Made by a program: the position numbers and the translations under genes | Assembly: GCA_029265335.1 (NCBI GenBank) | Contig: JAJUJN010000092.1 | Span: forward strand, 1 to 7,643 | Length of the DNA stretch: 7,643 nucleotides | Reading direction: 5' to 3' | Origin: Alcaligenaceae bacterium | GTDB taxonomy: Bacteria; Pseudomonadota; Gammaproteobacteria; Burkholderiales; Burkholderiaceae_B | Notes under the pieces: generated by a model | What the model saw: only the letters and a program-made list of their open reading frames with translations | Told to the model about the DNA's origin: nothing | Databases searched by the model: none | Shown: piece after piece, positions 1 to 5,552 of the stretch | Numbering within the stretch: the first letter of the stretch is position 1 | Layout of the letters: each line of letters starts with the position of its first letter

Positions 1-900
1 CGCCACCAGCAGGGCCAAGGTGAGTGCCAGCGAAGCGGCCAAGCCGCATTCGATCGCCACCATCAGGGCCTTGGCGTGGTCGGGCGGCCATTGCAGAAAA
101 CTGCCCAGCCAAAAGCCACTGGCGCCGAGCACCAAAAATACGGCTATGCCCAATACCAACCCAAAGCGCACCCACGACGAGTCGCTACGCGGCCATTGCC
201 AATGACCGGTCATGACCAGCACCAGTAAAGCCGCCGCCAACACGGTGCCTCCCTGAAAGGCTCCACCGGGTTGATCGCTGCCAACCCAAACCCAGTACAT
301 GCCGAGCAACACCACGAGCGGCGGCAGCAGCCGACCAAAAGTGTGCAACACGCCATCGGGGCGCACACGATCCTTGAGCCCGGGCGCCTCGCCCCAAGCC
401 GCATTGTGTGCCACAGCCCAGACGCCCAGCATGGCGCTCAGGAGCACCACGGTTTCGAACAGAGTATCTACCGCCCGATAGCCCAACAGCACCGCAGTGA
501 CCGCATTGCCTACACCAAGCTCGCCTTGACTTGCCGTTACGGCATGGCGCAGACCGGGATGAACCGTCATTTGCCAGCTCACCGTTGCCAACGCCACAAA
601 GAACGCGAGACAAACCACCGCCGAAAGCAATTGCTGCCCGCGCGAGGCCACGCCAACCGGGCGAGCGAGCTTGCGCAGCCGGGCCTGTGCGCTCAATAGC
701 AGCACACCAGTGAGCCCGGTTCCCATGGCCGCTTCGGCCAGCGCAACATCGATGGCGCCCAGCTGCAGCCATGCCAGGGCCATCAAGACCCCGAACACGA
801 TGAAAAACGAAACGGCCCGAAAACCCGGCCCCCCGCCCACCACCGCGAGGGCAGCCAGCACGAGCATGACACCCAACACCACGTCGAACCAAAGCTTCAT
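1..900 (-). CDS. Mrp/Mbh-type antiporter subunit: MbhD/MbhE-like region fused to MrpB-like domain (partial, 3' end outside window)
   Basis: Membrane subunit of a multisubunit cation/proton antiporter. Translated from the ATG at 900, the frame stays open for 300 codons to the left edge, so the C-terminus is missing. Residues 1-80 look like the DUF4040/MbhD segment, with a LGAIDVALAEAAMGTGLTG stretch at 47-65 where the family usually has GAPDVALTEA. Residues 88-165 resemble MbhE, the last part of MrpA, with YRAVDTLFE at 141-149 close to the usual FRGFDTLGE. Residues 185-300 are MnhB/MrpB-like, with QPGGAFQGG at 210-218. Many hydrophobic segments run throughout. The start lies 2 nt after the mrpG stop. 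The NuoL-like N-terminal domain of a true MrpA is absent, so this is not MrpA itself. The family is clear; the exact subunit name is not, because fused MbhD-E-F forms are named inconsistently. Confidence 0.85.
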   Translation of the reverse strand, partial: MKLWFDVVLGVMLVLAALAVVGGGPGFRAVSFFIVFGVLMALAWLQLGAIDVALAEAAMGTGLTGVLLLSAQARLRKLARPVGVASRGQQLLSAVVCLAFFVALATVSWQMTVHPGLRHAVTASQGELGVGNAVTAVLLGYRAVDTLFETVVLLSAMLGVWAVAHNAAWGEAPGLKDRVRPDGVLHTFGRLLPPLVVLLGMYWVWVGSDQPGGAFQGGTVLAAALLVLVMTGHWQWPRSDSSWVRFGLVLGIAVFLVLGASGFWLGSFLQWPPDHAKALMVAIECGLAASLALTLALLVA

Positions 901-902
901 CG

Positions 903-1208
903 TCACTCCCGTTCGCGTTTGTCGACCTGTTTGACCAGCGGGTTCAACGCAGCTCGAGCAATGACCTGGGCCGACGTTGCCCCTGCAATCAGTACCAGCA
1001 CCCAGATCACCAGCAACTTAACGACCGCCGCCACCGAAGGCGCCTGCCACGCAGCGCCGATCACCATGCAGGCCAGGCCCAGGTTGTCGGCCTTGGTCAG
1101 GGCGTGCAGGCGCGAATGCAAGTCGGGAAAACGAATCACGCCCAGCGTGCCTGCGGCAAAGAAAACCAGGCCCAGCACCACGAATATCAAAGTCAGCCAA
1201 TCGCTCAT
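903..1208 (-). CDS. mrpG: Na+/H+ antiporter subunit G (MrpG/MnhG/PhaG)
   Basis: Small membrane subunit of the Mrp antiporter, 101 residues, within the usual family size. The diagnostic stretch is at residues 23-44: GVIRFPDLHSRLHALTKAD followed by NLG, matching the family pattern of RFPD, then SRLHA, then TK. Three hydrophobic segments lie at about 5-24, 44-62 and 63-82, and the tail after residue 90 is charged. The reading frame is open further upstream, to a possible start at 1355, but that extension lies entirely inside mrpF in another frame. The ATG at 1208 gives the canonical MSDW start and a 4-nt ATGA overlap with the mrpF stop, so I chose it. The next gene starts 2 nt after the stop, which supports translational coupling. 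Confidence 0.93.
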   Translation of the reverse strand: MSDWLTLIFVVLGLVFFAAGTLGVIRFPDLHSRLHALTKADNLGLACMVIGAAWQAPSVAAVVKLLVIWVLVLIAGATSAQVIARAALNPLVKQVDKRERE

Positions 1209-1519
1209 GATGGTTCCCGTGTCTGTATGGATGGGTCGTCGATCGGTTCGAGTTCGGGATCGCCATGGCCATCGCTGGTTGACGCCTTGACGAAAGCCAC
1301 AGCGGCCCAGGGCGCCAGCAAGGCCAACACCAGCGCCACATCGATCATTCGCCAATCGATGGCCACGGCGAGAAGGATGGCCACCGCGACCCCACCGGTA
1401 CCGATGAGCTGGGCCGCCATCATGCGATCGGGTTCGTTGGGCCCCCGCCAGACGCGCCAGAAAGCACCTGCCAGCGTAAGCAGCACAACCGCCGCCGCCA
1501 ACAACAGGAATGCACTCAT
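1205..1519 (-). CDS. mrpF: Na+/H+ antiporter subunit F (MrpF/MnhF/PhaF)
   Basis: Three-helix membrane subunit of the Mrp antiporter, 104 residues. It shows a first helix at about 2-20, then RGPNEPDRMMAAQLIGTGG at 25-43, where the RGP and DR pair are typical of MrpF. The second helix has DVALVLALL at 60-68, matching the family's DVALVYALL pattern with its membrane aspartate. After residue 80 there is an acidic, hydrophilic tail of roughly 25 residues that is longer than I expect for most MrpF proteins; its role is unknown. The gene overlaps mrpE upstream and mrpG downstream by ATGA at each end, so the three are probably co-translated. Confidence 0.92.
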   Translation of the reverse strand: MSAFLLLAAAVVLLTLAGAFWRVWRGPNEPDRMMAAQLIGTGGVAVAILLAVAIDWRMIDVALVLALLAPWAAVAFVKASTSDGHGDPELEPIDDPSIQTREPS

Positions 1520-2025
1520 GCGGCGCCTCCTTTCGACGGCAACACCGGCATCCAGCCAGCGCGCTCCAGACGCCGGCCTTCAGGGCCGATGATCTCTCCG
1601 ATATCCTGATGGCGGTCGAGCAGATGCACGAGATAGTGCGTGGTGTCCATGCCGGCGAGCAGCGTGCCGGGCATGAGGGTGATTTCGCAACCGAGCACGT
1701 AGCGCCCTATGACGTGATCGGGCGCCACTATCCGCTGCCAGCCCGCATGCACACGTTGTTTGGGCGCGAGGGCACGCCAAGTGACATCAATGCTGCCCAA
1801 TATCGATTGCCAGACAAAGTTCGGCAAAGGTTTGAGAAGACTCAAGCGTGGCACGACACTGCCTGGCGGCAGCAAATGCAGACTCAGCAGAGTGCTGAGC
1901 ACAGCCGCGAACAGGCCAACCGCCAGCGTGGCGGGCGCTGTACCGGCCAGCAGGCTCCAGAGCAGCCAGGAGCCGAGAAGGCGGACGCCGAACGCCATAC
2001 GCCGTTGCCAATGTGGATTGTGCAT
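1516..2025 (-). CDS. mrpE: Na+/H+ antiporter subunit E (MrpE/MnhE/PhaE)
   Basis: First gene of the antiporter operon, 169 residues from the chosen start. MrpE proteins are membrane subunits that help assemble the antiporter or stabilise its activity. The N-terminal 50 residues form two hydrophobic segments. They are followed by a basic and amphipathic middle and a soluble C-terminal domain with ITLMPGTLLAGMD at 115-127 and HLLD at 134-137, matching the family's SLTPGT and HVLD motifs. Two starts are adjacent: GTG at 2028 and ATG at 2025. A GGAGG Shine-Dalgarno at 2034-2038 is 8 nt from the ATG and 5 nt from the GTG, so ATG is preferred. No mrpD lies upstream, unlike the classical order; the upstream DNA is a divergent intergenic region. 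Confidence 0.9.
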   Translation of the reverse strand: MHNPHWQRRMAFGVRLLGSWLLWSLLAGTAPATLAVGLFAAVLSTLLSLHLLPPGSVVPRLSLLKPLPNFVWQSILGSIDVTWRALAPKQRVHAGWQRIVAPDHVIGRYVLGCEITLMPGTLLAGMDTTHYLVHLLDRHQDIGEIIGPEGRRLERAGWMPVLPSKGGAA

Positions 2026-2033
2026 CACAATTT

Positions 2034-2038
2034 CCTCC
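2034..2038 (-). promoter_or_regulatory. Ribosome binding site of mrpE
   Basis: GGAGG on the minus strand, 8 nt before the ATG at 2025. It helps choose this ATG over the GTG three bases upstream. Confidence 0.75.
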
Positions 2039-2125
2039 GACCCGAGCGACGGTCAACCGACCCTGCAATCCTGCCATGAGCGGCGAAGCTGGAAGCTTGA
2101 GCAACGCGAGGCTTGCGCACTGCGC

Positions 2126-2141
2126 TACCTACATACCTACA
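2126..2141. repeat. Tandem 8-bp direct repeat upstream of mrpE
   Basis: TACCTACA occurs twice head to tail with no spacer (2126-2133 and 2134-2141). It lies about 100 nt upstream of mrpE and could be a pair of regulator half-sites, or chance. Confidence 0.6.
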
Positions 2142-2157
2142 TTTGCCGAACACTCAA
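2130..2157 (-). promoter_or_regulatory. Weak candidate promoter for the mrpE-F-G operon
   Basis: On the minus strand, TTGAGT (2152-2157) could be a -35 box and TATGTA (2130-2135) a -10 box, separated by 16 nt. Only four of six and three of six bases match consensus, so this is a guess. The -10 candidate lies inside the tandem TACCTACA repeat and about 105 nt before the mrpE start. Confidence 0.2.
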
Positions 2158-2252
2158 ACGAGCAGAAACTGGCCCTTGAACGAACCACTCGCCCATCACC
2201 GCTACATCTGATTGTGCGCCAAGTACACGCCCGAACCCAGCGCAGACGTTGC

Positions 2253-2277
2253 AAACCCCCCACGTCCGGGGCGGTTT
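2253..2277. repeat. GC-rich imperfect inverted repeat in the intergenic region
   Basis: AAACC (2253-2257) pairs with GGTTT (2273-2277) and CCCC (2258-2261) with GGGG (2268-2271). One C at 2272 bulges out, and the loop is ACGTCC. This makes nine paired bases. No T-run follows on either strand, so it does not look like an intrinsic terminator; an operator or leader structure is possible. Confidence 0.45.
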
Positions 2278-2447
2278 CCTAGCACTATCGCGGGCGTTTC
2301 CTCAGTTTGACTGGTCGCGTCGATGTTGGCATGTTACGTTTATGTGCCGAAATGGCGTCATGCATACGCCGCCTCGGCGATGTACTATTGGCAGCCCGTT
2401 TCCCGGTGGGTAGTGGCCTCCCGGATTGATCACACTACGTAATCGTC

Positions 2448-2452
2448 AGGAG
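2448..2452 (+). promoter_or_regulatory. Ribosome binding site of the H1-like gene
   Basis: AGGAG, 6 nt before the ATG at 2459. It is a strong site and fits an abundant protein. Confidence 0.8.
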
Positions 2453-2458
2453 TAAATC

Positions 2459-3055
2459 ATGGCAACAGCCAAGAAAGCATCGGCCAAAAAAGCCGCCAAG
2501 AAGGCCGCTACCGAGGCGCCTGCCAAAAAAGCAGCAGTAGCCAGCAAGGCAGCGGCCAAGAAAGCAGCTCCGGTTGCTGCTCAAAAGGCTGCCGTCAAGA
2601 AAGTCGCCGCCAAGGCTGCACCTGCCAAGGCATCCGCCAAGAAGGCTGCCACCAAGGCTGCACCTGCCAAAAAAGTAGTCGCCACAAAGGCAGCCGCCAA
2701 GAGCACTGCCAAAAAGGCGGCCATCACCAAAACGGTCGTTACCAAGTCACCTGCAAAGACGCCCGCCAAGAAGGCTGCCACCAAGGCTGCACCCGCCAAA
2801 AAGGTTGTGGCCAAAAAAGCCGCAGTCAGCAAAGCCGCGGTGCAACCCACGGCCAGGCAACAGGCAGCGGCAGTCAAACAGCCGGGCACGCCAGCGGCAG
2901 TCACCAAAGCCCCAAACCGAACCACCAGCAAGGCGCCGGCCAAAACGCCCCCTGTCAAGAATGCGGCCAAAAAATCGGCACGCAAGGCCGCACCCGCAAA
3001 AACCAGCACCAATCCGGTCGCAGCCTGGCCCTTCCCTACCGGCAATCGCTCCTGA
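2459..3055 (+). CDS. Histone H1-like, Ala/Lys-rich DNA-binding protein
   Basis: Predicted nucleoid-associated protein of 198 residues that binds DNA through an extended, highly basic chain, as in the eukaryotic H1 C-terminal tail and the Bordetella H1 homologue. Nearly the whole sequence is built from [12 protein letters not shown] and KKVVA-type units, with no aromatic residue before the C-terminus and almost no acidic ones. A 16-residue unit beginning [10 protein letters not shown] occurs at 60-75 and again at 103-118. The last 14 residues change character completely ([14 protein letters not shown]). I recall similar WPFPTG tails in Burkholderiales proteins of this type, which suggests a conserved element outside the DNA-binding part. 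A clear ribosome binding site precedes the ATG and a strong hairpin follows, so it appears monocistronic. The low-complexity sequence limits finer assignment; the length of such proteins varies between strains. Confidence 0.88.
   Translation: MATAKKASAKKAAKKAATEAPAKKAAVASKAAAKKAAPVAAQKAAVKKVAAKAAPAKASAKKAATKAAPAKKVVATKAAAKSTAKKAAITKTVVTKSPAKTPAKKAATKAAPAKKVVAKKAAVSKAAVQPTARQQAAAVKQPGTPAAVTKAPNRTTSKAPAKTPPVKNAAKKSARKAAPAKTSTNPVAAWPFPTGNRS
2636..2683 (+). repeat. Internal repeat unit, copy 1 (H1-like gene)
   Basis: A 48-nt unit coding for residues 60-75 of the H1-like protein. A second copy at 2765-2812 differs at four bases, three of them at third codon positions close to its end, and encodes the same 16 residues. 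The copies are 129 nt (43 codons) apart. Confidence 0.85.
2765..2812 (+). repeat. Internal repeat unit, copy 2 (H1-like gene)
   Basis: Second 48-nt copy, coding for residues 103-118, with protein sequence identical to copy 1. In-frame repeats like these are a route to length variation by slippage or recombination. Confidence 0.85.
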
Positions 3056-3078
3056 CGGATCGTTCCTAGCAGGTATTC

Positions 3079-3127
3079 ATTGGCCCGGTGCGCGCCGCGT
3101 ACCGGGCCAATTGTGTTGATTCTTTTT
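3079..3127 (+). terminator. Hairpin terminator after the H1-like gene
   Basis: A perfect 11-bp arm ATTGGCCCGGT (3079-3089) pairs with ACCGGGCCAAT (3101-3111). The stem continues inward through a G-U pair and three G-C pairs to a 3-nt loop (3094-3096), giving 15 bp in all. A T-run (3123-3127) follows only about 11 nt later, so it is strong as a structure but not a textbook U-tract terminator. It lies 24 nt past the stop codon at 3055. No T-run follows on the minus strand, so it acts, if at all, on plus-strand transcription. Confidence 0.7.
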
Positions 3128-3164
3128 CACTTCCCCATTCTCGACTTCACCCACCGGCGCCCGC

Positions 3165-3722
3165 ATGTTCAGCAACATCTTCTATTTTCTTTTTGAGATC
3201 ATCGTCACGCTATTCGGCGCGGCCTGCATCCTGCGCTTTTGGATGCAGGCTGCCAGGGTTCATCCCTATCACCCACTGCTGCGAGGCATCGGGCAAGCCA
3301 CCAACTGGATTGTGCATCCACTGCGCCGGGTCATTCCTGGCTATGGCGGCCGTGATCTTGCCAGTCTGGTGGCGGCGTGGCTGACGGGCGTGGTCTACGT
3401 GCTGGTGCTGGCCGCGCTGAGCGGCCTCAATGTGTTGGCCGTGCTGCCGGCCAGCCTGGGCATAGGTTTTTTCATGATGCTGCGTTGGGCGCTGAACCTG
3501 ATCGTGTGGCTCACACTCATTCAGGTGATCCTGTCGTGGGTAAACCCCCACGCGCCGCTCATGGGCATACTGCAAGCGCTCACGGCGCCCTTGCTTAACC
3601 CCATTCGACGCGTCATGCCTAACCTGGGCGGGCTGGATCTTTCGCCGCTGGTACTGTTGATCGGCGCCCAGGTGGGTTTGATGCTGGTAACGGGCTTGAG
3701 TATCAACCTTTTTGGCCGCTGA
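3165..3722 (+). CDS. yggT: YggT family integral membrane protein
   Basis: Membrane protein of 185 residues with the usual tandem YGGT arrangement. The first half has a hydrophobic helix at about 5-24 (with RFWMQAARV at 24-32) and the motif HPLRRVIPGYGGRDLASLV at 51-69. The second half repeats this with a helix at about 103-125, SWVNPHAPL at 124-132, and NPIRRVMPNLGGLDLSPLV at 145-163. Each half ends in a further hydrophobic segment. The biochemical role of the family is not settled; links to osmotic or cation tolerance and to cell division have been proposed. The ATG at 3165 gives a normal length, but I see no good ribosome binding site before it. The gene follows the H1 terminator by 37 nt and runs convergently into the kinase gene, overlapping it by 20 nt. 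Confidence 0.92.
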   Translation: MFSNIFYFLFEIIVTLFGAACILRFWMQAARVHPYHPLLRGIGQATNWIVHPLRRVIPGYGGRDLASLVAAWLTGVVYVLVLAALSGLNVLAVLPASLGIGFFMMLRWALNLIVWLTLIQVILSWVNPHAPLMGILQALTAPLLNPIRRVMPNLGGLDLSPLVLLIGAQVGLMLVTGLSINLFGR

Positions 3723-4662
3723 GCACCGGCAAAGCAAGGTTGTAGTGCTGTTGCAGCAACTCGGCAATCTCGCCCTGTGTGGGGCTATGGTTCTGGGGCC
3801 CCCGGTGCGCCACCTTGATGCCTCCCATCACACTGGCCAGACGGCAGCAATCTACCCAGCTCCAGCCCAGGGTCAAGCCATGTAACAGGCCCGCCCGATA
3901 GGCGTCACCGCAACCCGTGGGATCTACCACGGCCTCGGGCGGCATCGCAGGAATATCGGTTTCAACGCCCTGTTCCAACAATGTGGAACCTTCAGCACCA
4001 CGAGTGACGATCACCGCACGCAGGTCGCCGGCGATGTCGCGCATCGTGCGCTGGGTGCGCTGTTCCACAATGCGAGCTTCGTAATCGTTGAGAGTGAGCA
4101 CGTCGGCCAGCCCAATCATGCGTTCGAGGTCGGCGCCATCGAATAGTGGCATGGCCTGGCCAAGATCGAAAATAAAAGGCAGCTTCCGAGCATGCAAGGC
4201 CTCGGCATGGGCAAACATGGCATCTTTGGAATCGGGCGCCACAATGGCCCATTCACCGGGAGCCTGGCTGAGGTCGTTCTGTGCCGAATGCGCCATGGCG
4301 CCAGGATGAAAGGCAGTGATTTGGTTGTCGGACAGATCGTTGGTGATGAAGCACTGCGCGGTAAAACTGCCTGGAGCCACTCGCACCCAGCGGGTTTCGA
4401 TGCCGAGCTGCTGCAGTCGCTGCAGGTAATCGTCGGCGTCTTCGCCCACGGTCGCCACGGGTACCGGCTGCCCGCCCAGCAACTGCAGGTTGTAGGCGAT
4501 GTTGCCCGCACAGCCGCCATACTCCTTGCGCATGCCCGGCACCAAGAAAGACACACTCAGCGAGTGCACCTGATCGGGCAGGATGTGGTCCTTGAAGTGC
4601 CCGTCGAACACCATGATGGTGTCGAACGCCATGGAACCACAGATAATCACAGGAGCTGTCAT
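3703..4662 (-). CDS. PfkB-family carbohydrate kinase, adenosine-kinase-like
   Basis: Ribokinase-fold kinase of 319 residues, predicted to transfer phosphate from ATP to the hydroxymethyl group of a sugar or nucleoside. Visible features: GSMAFD at 9-14, with D14 where the ribose-binding aspartate sits; the first PfkB signature GGCAGN at 49-54; and the second signature DPTGCGDAYRAG at 247-258, with D253 as the expected catalytic base. The N-terminal region (HILPDQVHSLSVSFLV) resembles the mycobacterial type of adenosine kinase, so adenosine is the best guess for substrate; ribose or another sugar is possible. It is the last gene of the accC-prmA-DUF3426 run. Its ATG is 8 nt past the upstream stop, and the AGGAAG ribosome binding site overlaps that stop codon. 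Its last 20 nt overlap yggT on the other strand. Confidence 0.88.
   Translation of the reverse strand: MTAPVIICGSMAFDTIMVFDGHFKDHILPDQVHSLSVSFLVPGMRKEYGGCAGNIAYNLQLLGGQPVPVATVGEDADDYLQRLQQLGIETRWVRVAPGSFTAQCFITNDLSDNQITAFHPGAMAHSAQNDLSQAPGEWAIVAPDSKDAMFAHAEALHARKLPFIFDLGQAMPLFDGADLERMIGLADVLTLNDYEARIVEQRTQRTMRDIAGDLRAVIVTRGAEGSTLLEQGVETDIPAMPPEAVVDPTGCGDAYRAGLLHGLTLGWSWVDCCRLASVMGGIKVAHRGPQNHSPTQGEIAELLQQHYNLALPVLSGQKG
3704..3742. terminator. Imperfect hairpin across the convergent yggT/kinase ends (possible bidirectional terminator)
   Basis: CAACCTT (3704-3710) pairs with AAGGTTG (3736-3742). The stem continues inward: TTTG (3711-3714) with CAAA (3730-3733), then CCG (3716-3718) with CGG (3727-3729). 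A G bulges on one side, GC bulges on the other, and the loop is 8 nt. This makes fourteen paired bases that include both stop codons. Neither side carries a U-tract, so termination activity is inferred from position only. Confidence 0.4.
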
Positions 4663-4670
4663 AAAACTTC

Positions 4671-5552
4671 CTAAGGAAAGAACAGGGCCAATCGATAGCC
4701 GGTAACGGGCGCACCATGCGCCACCAGGCTCAGATGAATCTCGCGTTCGGCGCCCGCGGGGAACGGCAGATGCTGCTCACCGGCCGGCAGGTAAACCTCC
4801 GGCGGCACCGCCCGCCGCGCCACCACGCCATCCGCATGATCGGTAAGGGTCACTTCCAGCGTAGGCCAAGGTTGCGCGTGCGACGCCCGGTTGCGCAGCA
4901 CAGCCTGCAACCGCAGGCGCTGGGCATCGGCCGTACCGCCGAAAACATCTGGCTGTACGGCCGACGACACGATGGCGAGGCGCTGGGGCGCTCGCACGGA
5001 GCCCACTTCGCAACCGAACGACAGGCAGACCGCCTCGAAAGGAGCGCGCAGCGCGGGTATGTGCGTGGCTAGCGGCGTGCGCCACCAGTAGAGGGCCTGC
5101 GCAAGAAGAACCAGCAAGGCAATCCAGAAGCCCAAACCGAACAGCAACCGCATGACGCCGCCATTGCCGTTGTTGGCCAGCGCGGGCGGCAGCGGGGCAT
5201 CTGGCCGCGAGGCCGAGAAGCGTCGCGATTCGGTGGAGTGCGAGCCGTGGTGCAGCTCGCTATCGCCTATGCGCGGTTCGCGATCCGACGCCACCCATGG
5301 CGACTCACTGGGCCTGCCCAGCTCGGGCTCGTGACGCTCGCGCTGGACCACAGGGGGCGAGGCCGATCTGGCTCGCGGCGCAGCGATTTCGTCGTCGTCG
5401 AGGCTGATGCCCGCGTCGGCCAAAGCGGCCCGAGCATCGAAAATACGATGGCACACTCCGCAACGCACTTTACCGTTGCGCACGCGCAGCTGATCGGGCA
5501 CCACTCGAAAACTGGTGTCGCAATGCGGGCATCGAGCGATGAGCGTATTCAT
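4671..5552 (-). CDS. Zinc-ribbon (MJ0042 type) and DUF3426 single-pass membrane protein
   Basis: Protein of 293 residues. An N-terminal zinc ribbon has Cys8, Cys11, Cys31 and Cys34 (CPHC and CGVC), matching the MJ0042-type finger. A polar, proline- and charge-rich linker spans about 50-130. One membrane helix lies at about 136-157, and a DUF3426 domain fills about 160-293, with a Cys176/Cys181 pair (CLSFGC) that could form a disulfide if this part is outside the cytoplasm. The function is unknown; the architecture suggests a cytoplasmic metal-binding head tethered to an exported domain. The frame also opens from a GTG at 5582, but the ATG at 5552 is preferred: it overlaps the prmA stop as ATGA, has AGGA 7 nt upstream, and puts the finger at the N-terminus as is usual. 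The kinase gene follows after 8 nt. Confidence 0.88.
   Translation of the reverse strand: MNTLIARCPHCDTSFRVVPDQLRVRNGKVRCGVCHRIFDARAALADAGISLDDDEIAAPRARSASPPVVQRERHEPELGRPSESPWVASDREPRIGDSELHHGSHSTESRRFSASRPDAPLPPALANNGNGGVMRLLFGLGFWIALLVLLAQALYWWRTPLATHIPALRAPFEAVCLSFGCEVGSVRAPQRLAIVSSAVQPDVFGGTADAQRLRLQAVLRNRASHAQPWPTLEVTLTDHADGVVARRAVPPEVYLPAGEQHLPFPAGAEREIHLSLVAHGAPVTGYRLALFFP

Larger units (their letters stand above)
2026..2458. other. Divergent intergenic region between mrpE and the H1-like gene
   Basis: About 433 nt without a convincing gene. It must hold the promoters of the antiporter operon (minus) and the H1-like gene (plus), but no strong sigma-70 pair is visible for either. Structure seen within it: a tandem 8-mer at 2126-2141, an odd-centred palindrome GCGCA-C-TGCGC at 2115-2125, a short inverted repeat GGTC-AACC-GACC at 2051-2062, and a GC-rich hairpin at 2253-2277. 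An 89-codon open frame crosses the left half (2013-2282, plus) but has no ribosome binding site or recognisable protein character. Confidence 0.7.

Noticed and set aside
185..892. 235-codon open frame on the minus strand inside the antiporter region
   Set aside because: Its protein is rich in Gly, Arg, Cys and Trp with no membrane pattern. A different minus-strand frame, open from 900 to the window edge, carries clear MbhD/MbhE/MrpB motifs.
1209..1355. Longer N-terminus for MrpG starting at 1355
   Set aside because: The extension overlaps mrpF almost completely and has no family similarity; the ATG at 1208 gives the standard length and the ATGA overlap.
1510..2079. Plus-strand 189-codon open frame opposite mrpE
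   Set aside because: Shadow of mrpE: the composition is rich in Gln, Arg and His and shows no recognisable domain.
2013..2282. 89-codon plus-strand frame across the mrpE start and intergenic region
   Set aside because: No ribosome binding site, no recognisable motif, and it crosses the probable mrpE promoter region.
2307..2312. TTGACT as -35 box of the H1-like gene promoter
   Set aside because: No acceptable -10 hexamer lies 16-18 nt downstream. The TACTAT at 2383-2388 is a possible -10 box but has no good -35 partner, so no promoter is called.
2581..3045. 154-codon minus-strand frame opposite the H1-like gene, looking like a hydrophobic Ala/Leu/Val protein
   Set aside because: It is the antisense image of Lys/Ala codons and has no independent support; the apparent membrane segments follow from the repeat composition.
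3210..3767. 185-codon minus-strand frame opposite yggT
   Set aside because: Rich in Gln, His and Arg, a typical shadow. yggT on the plus strand shows two family motifs.
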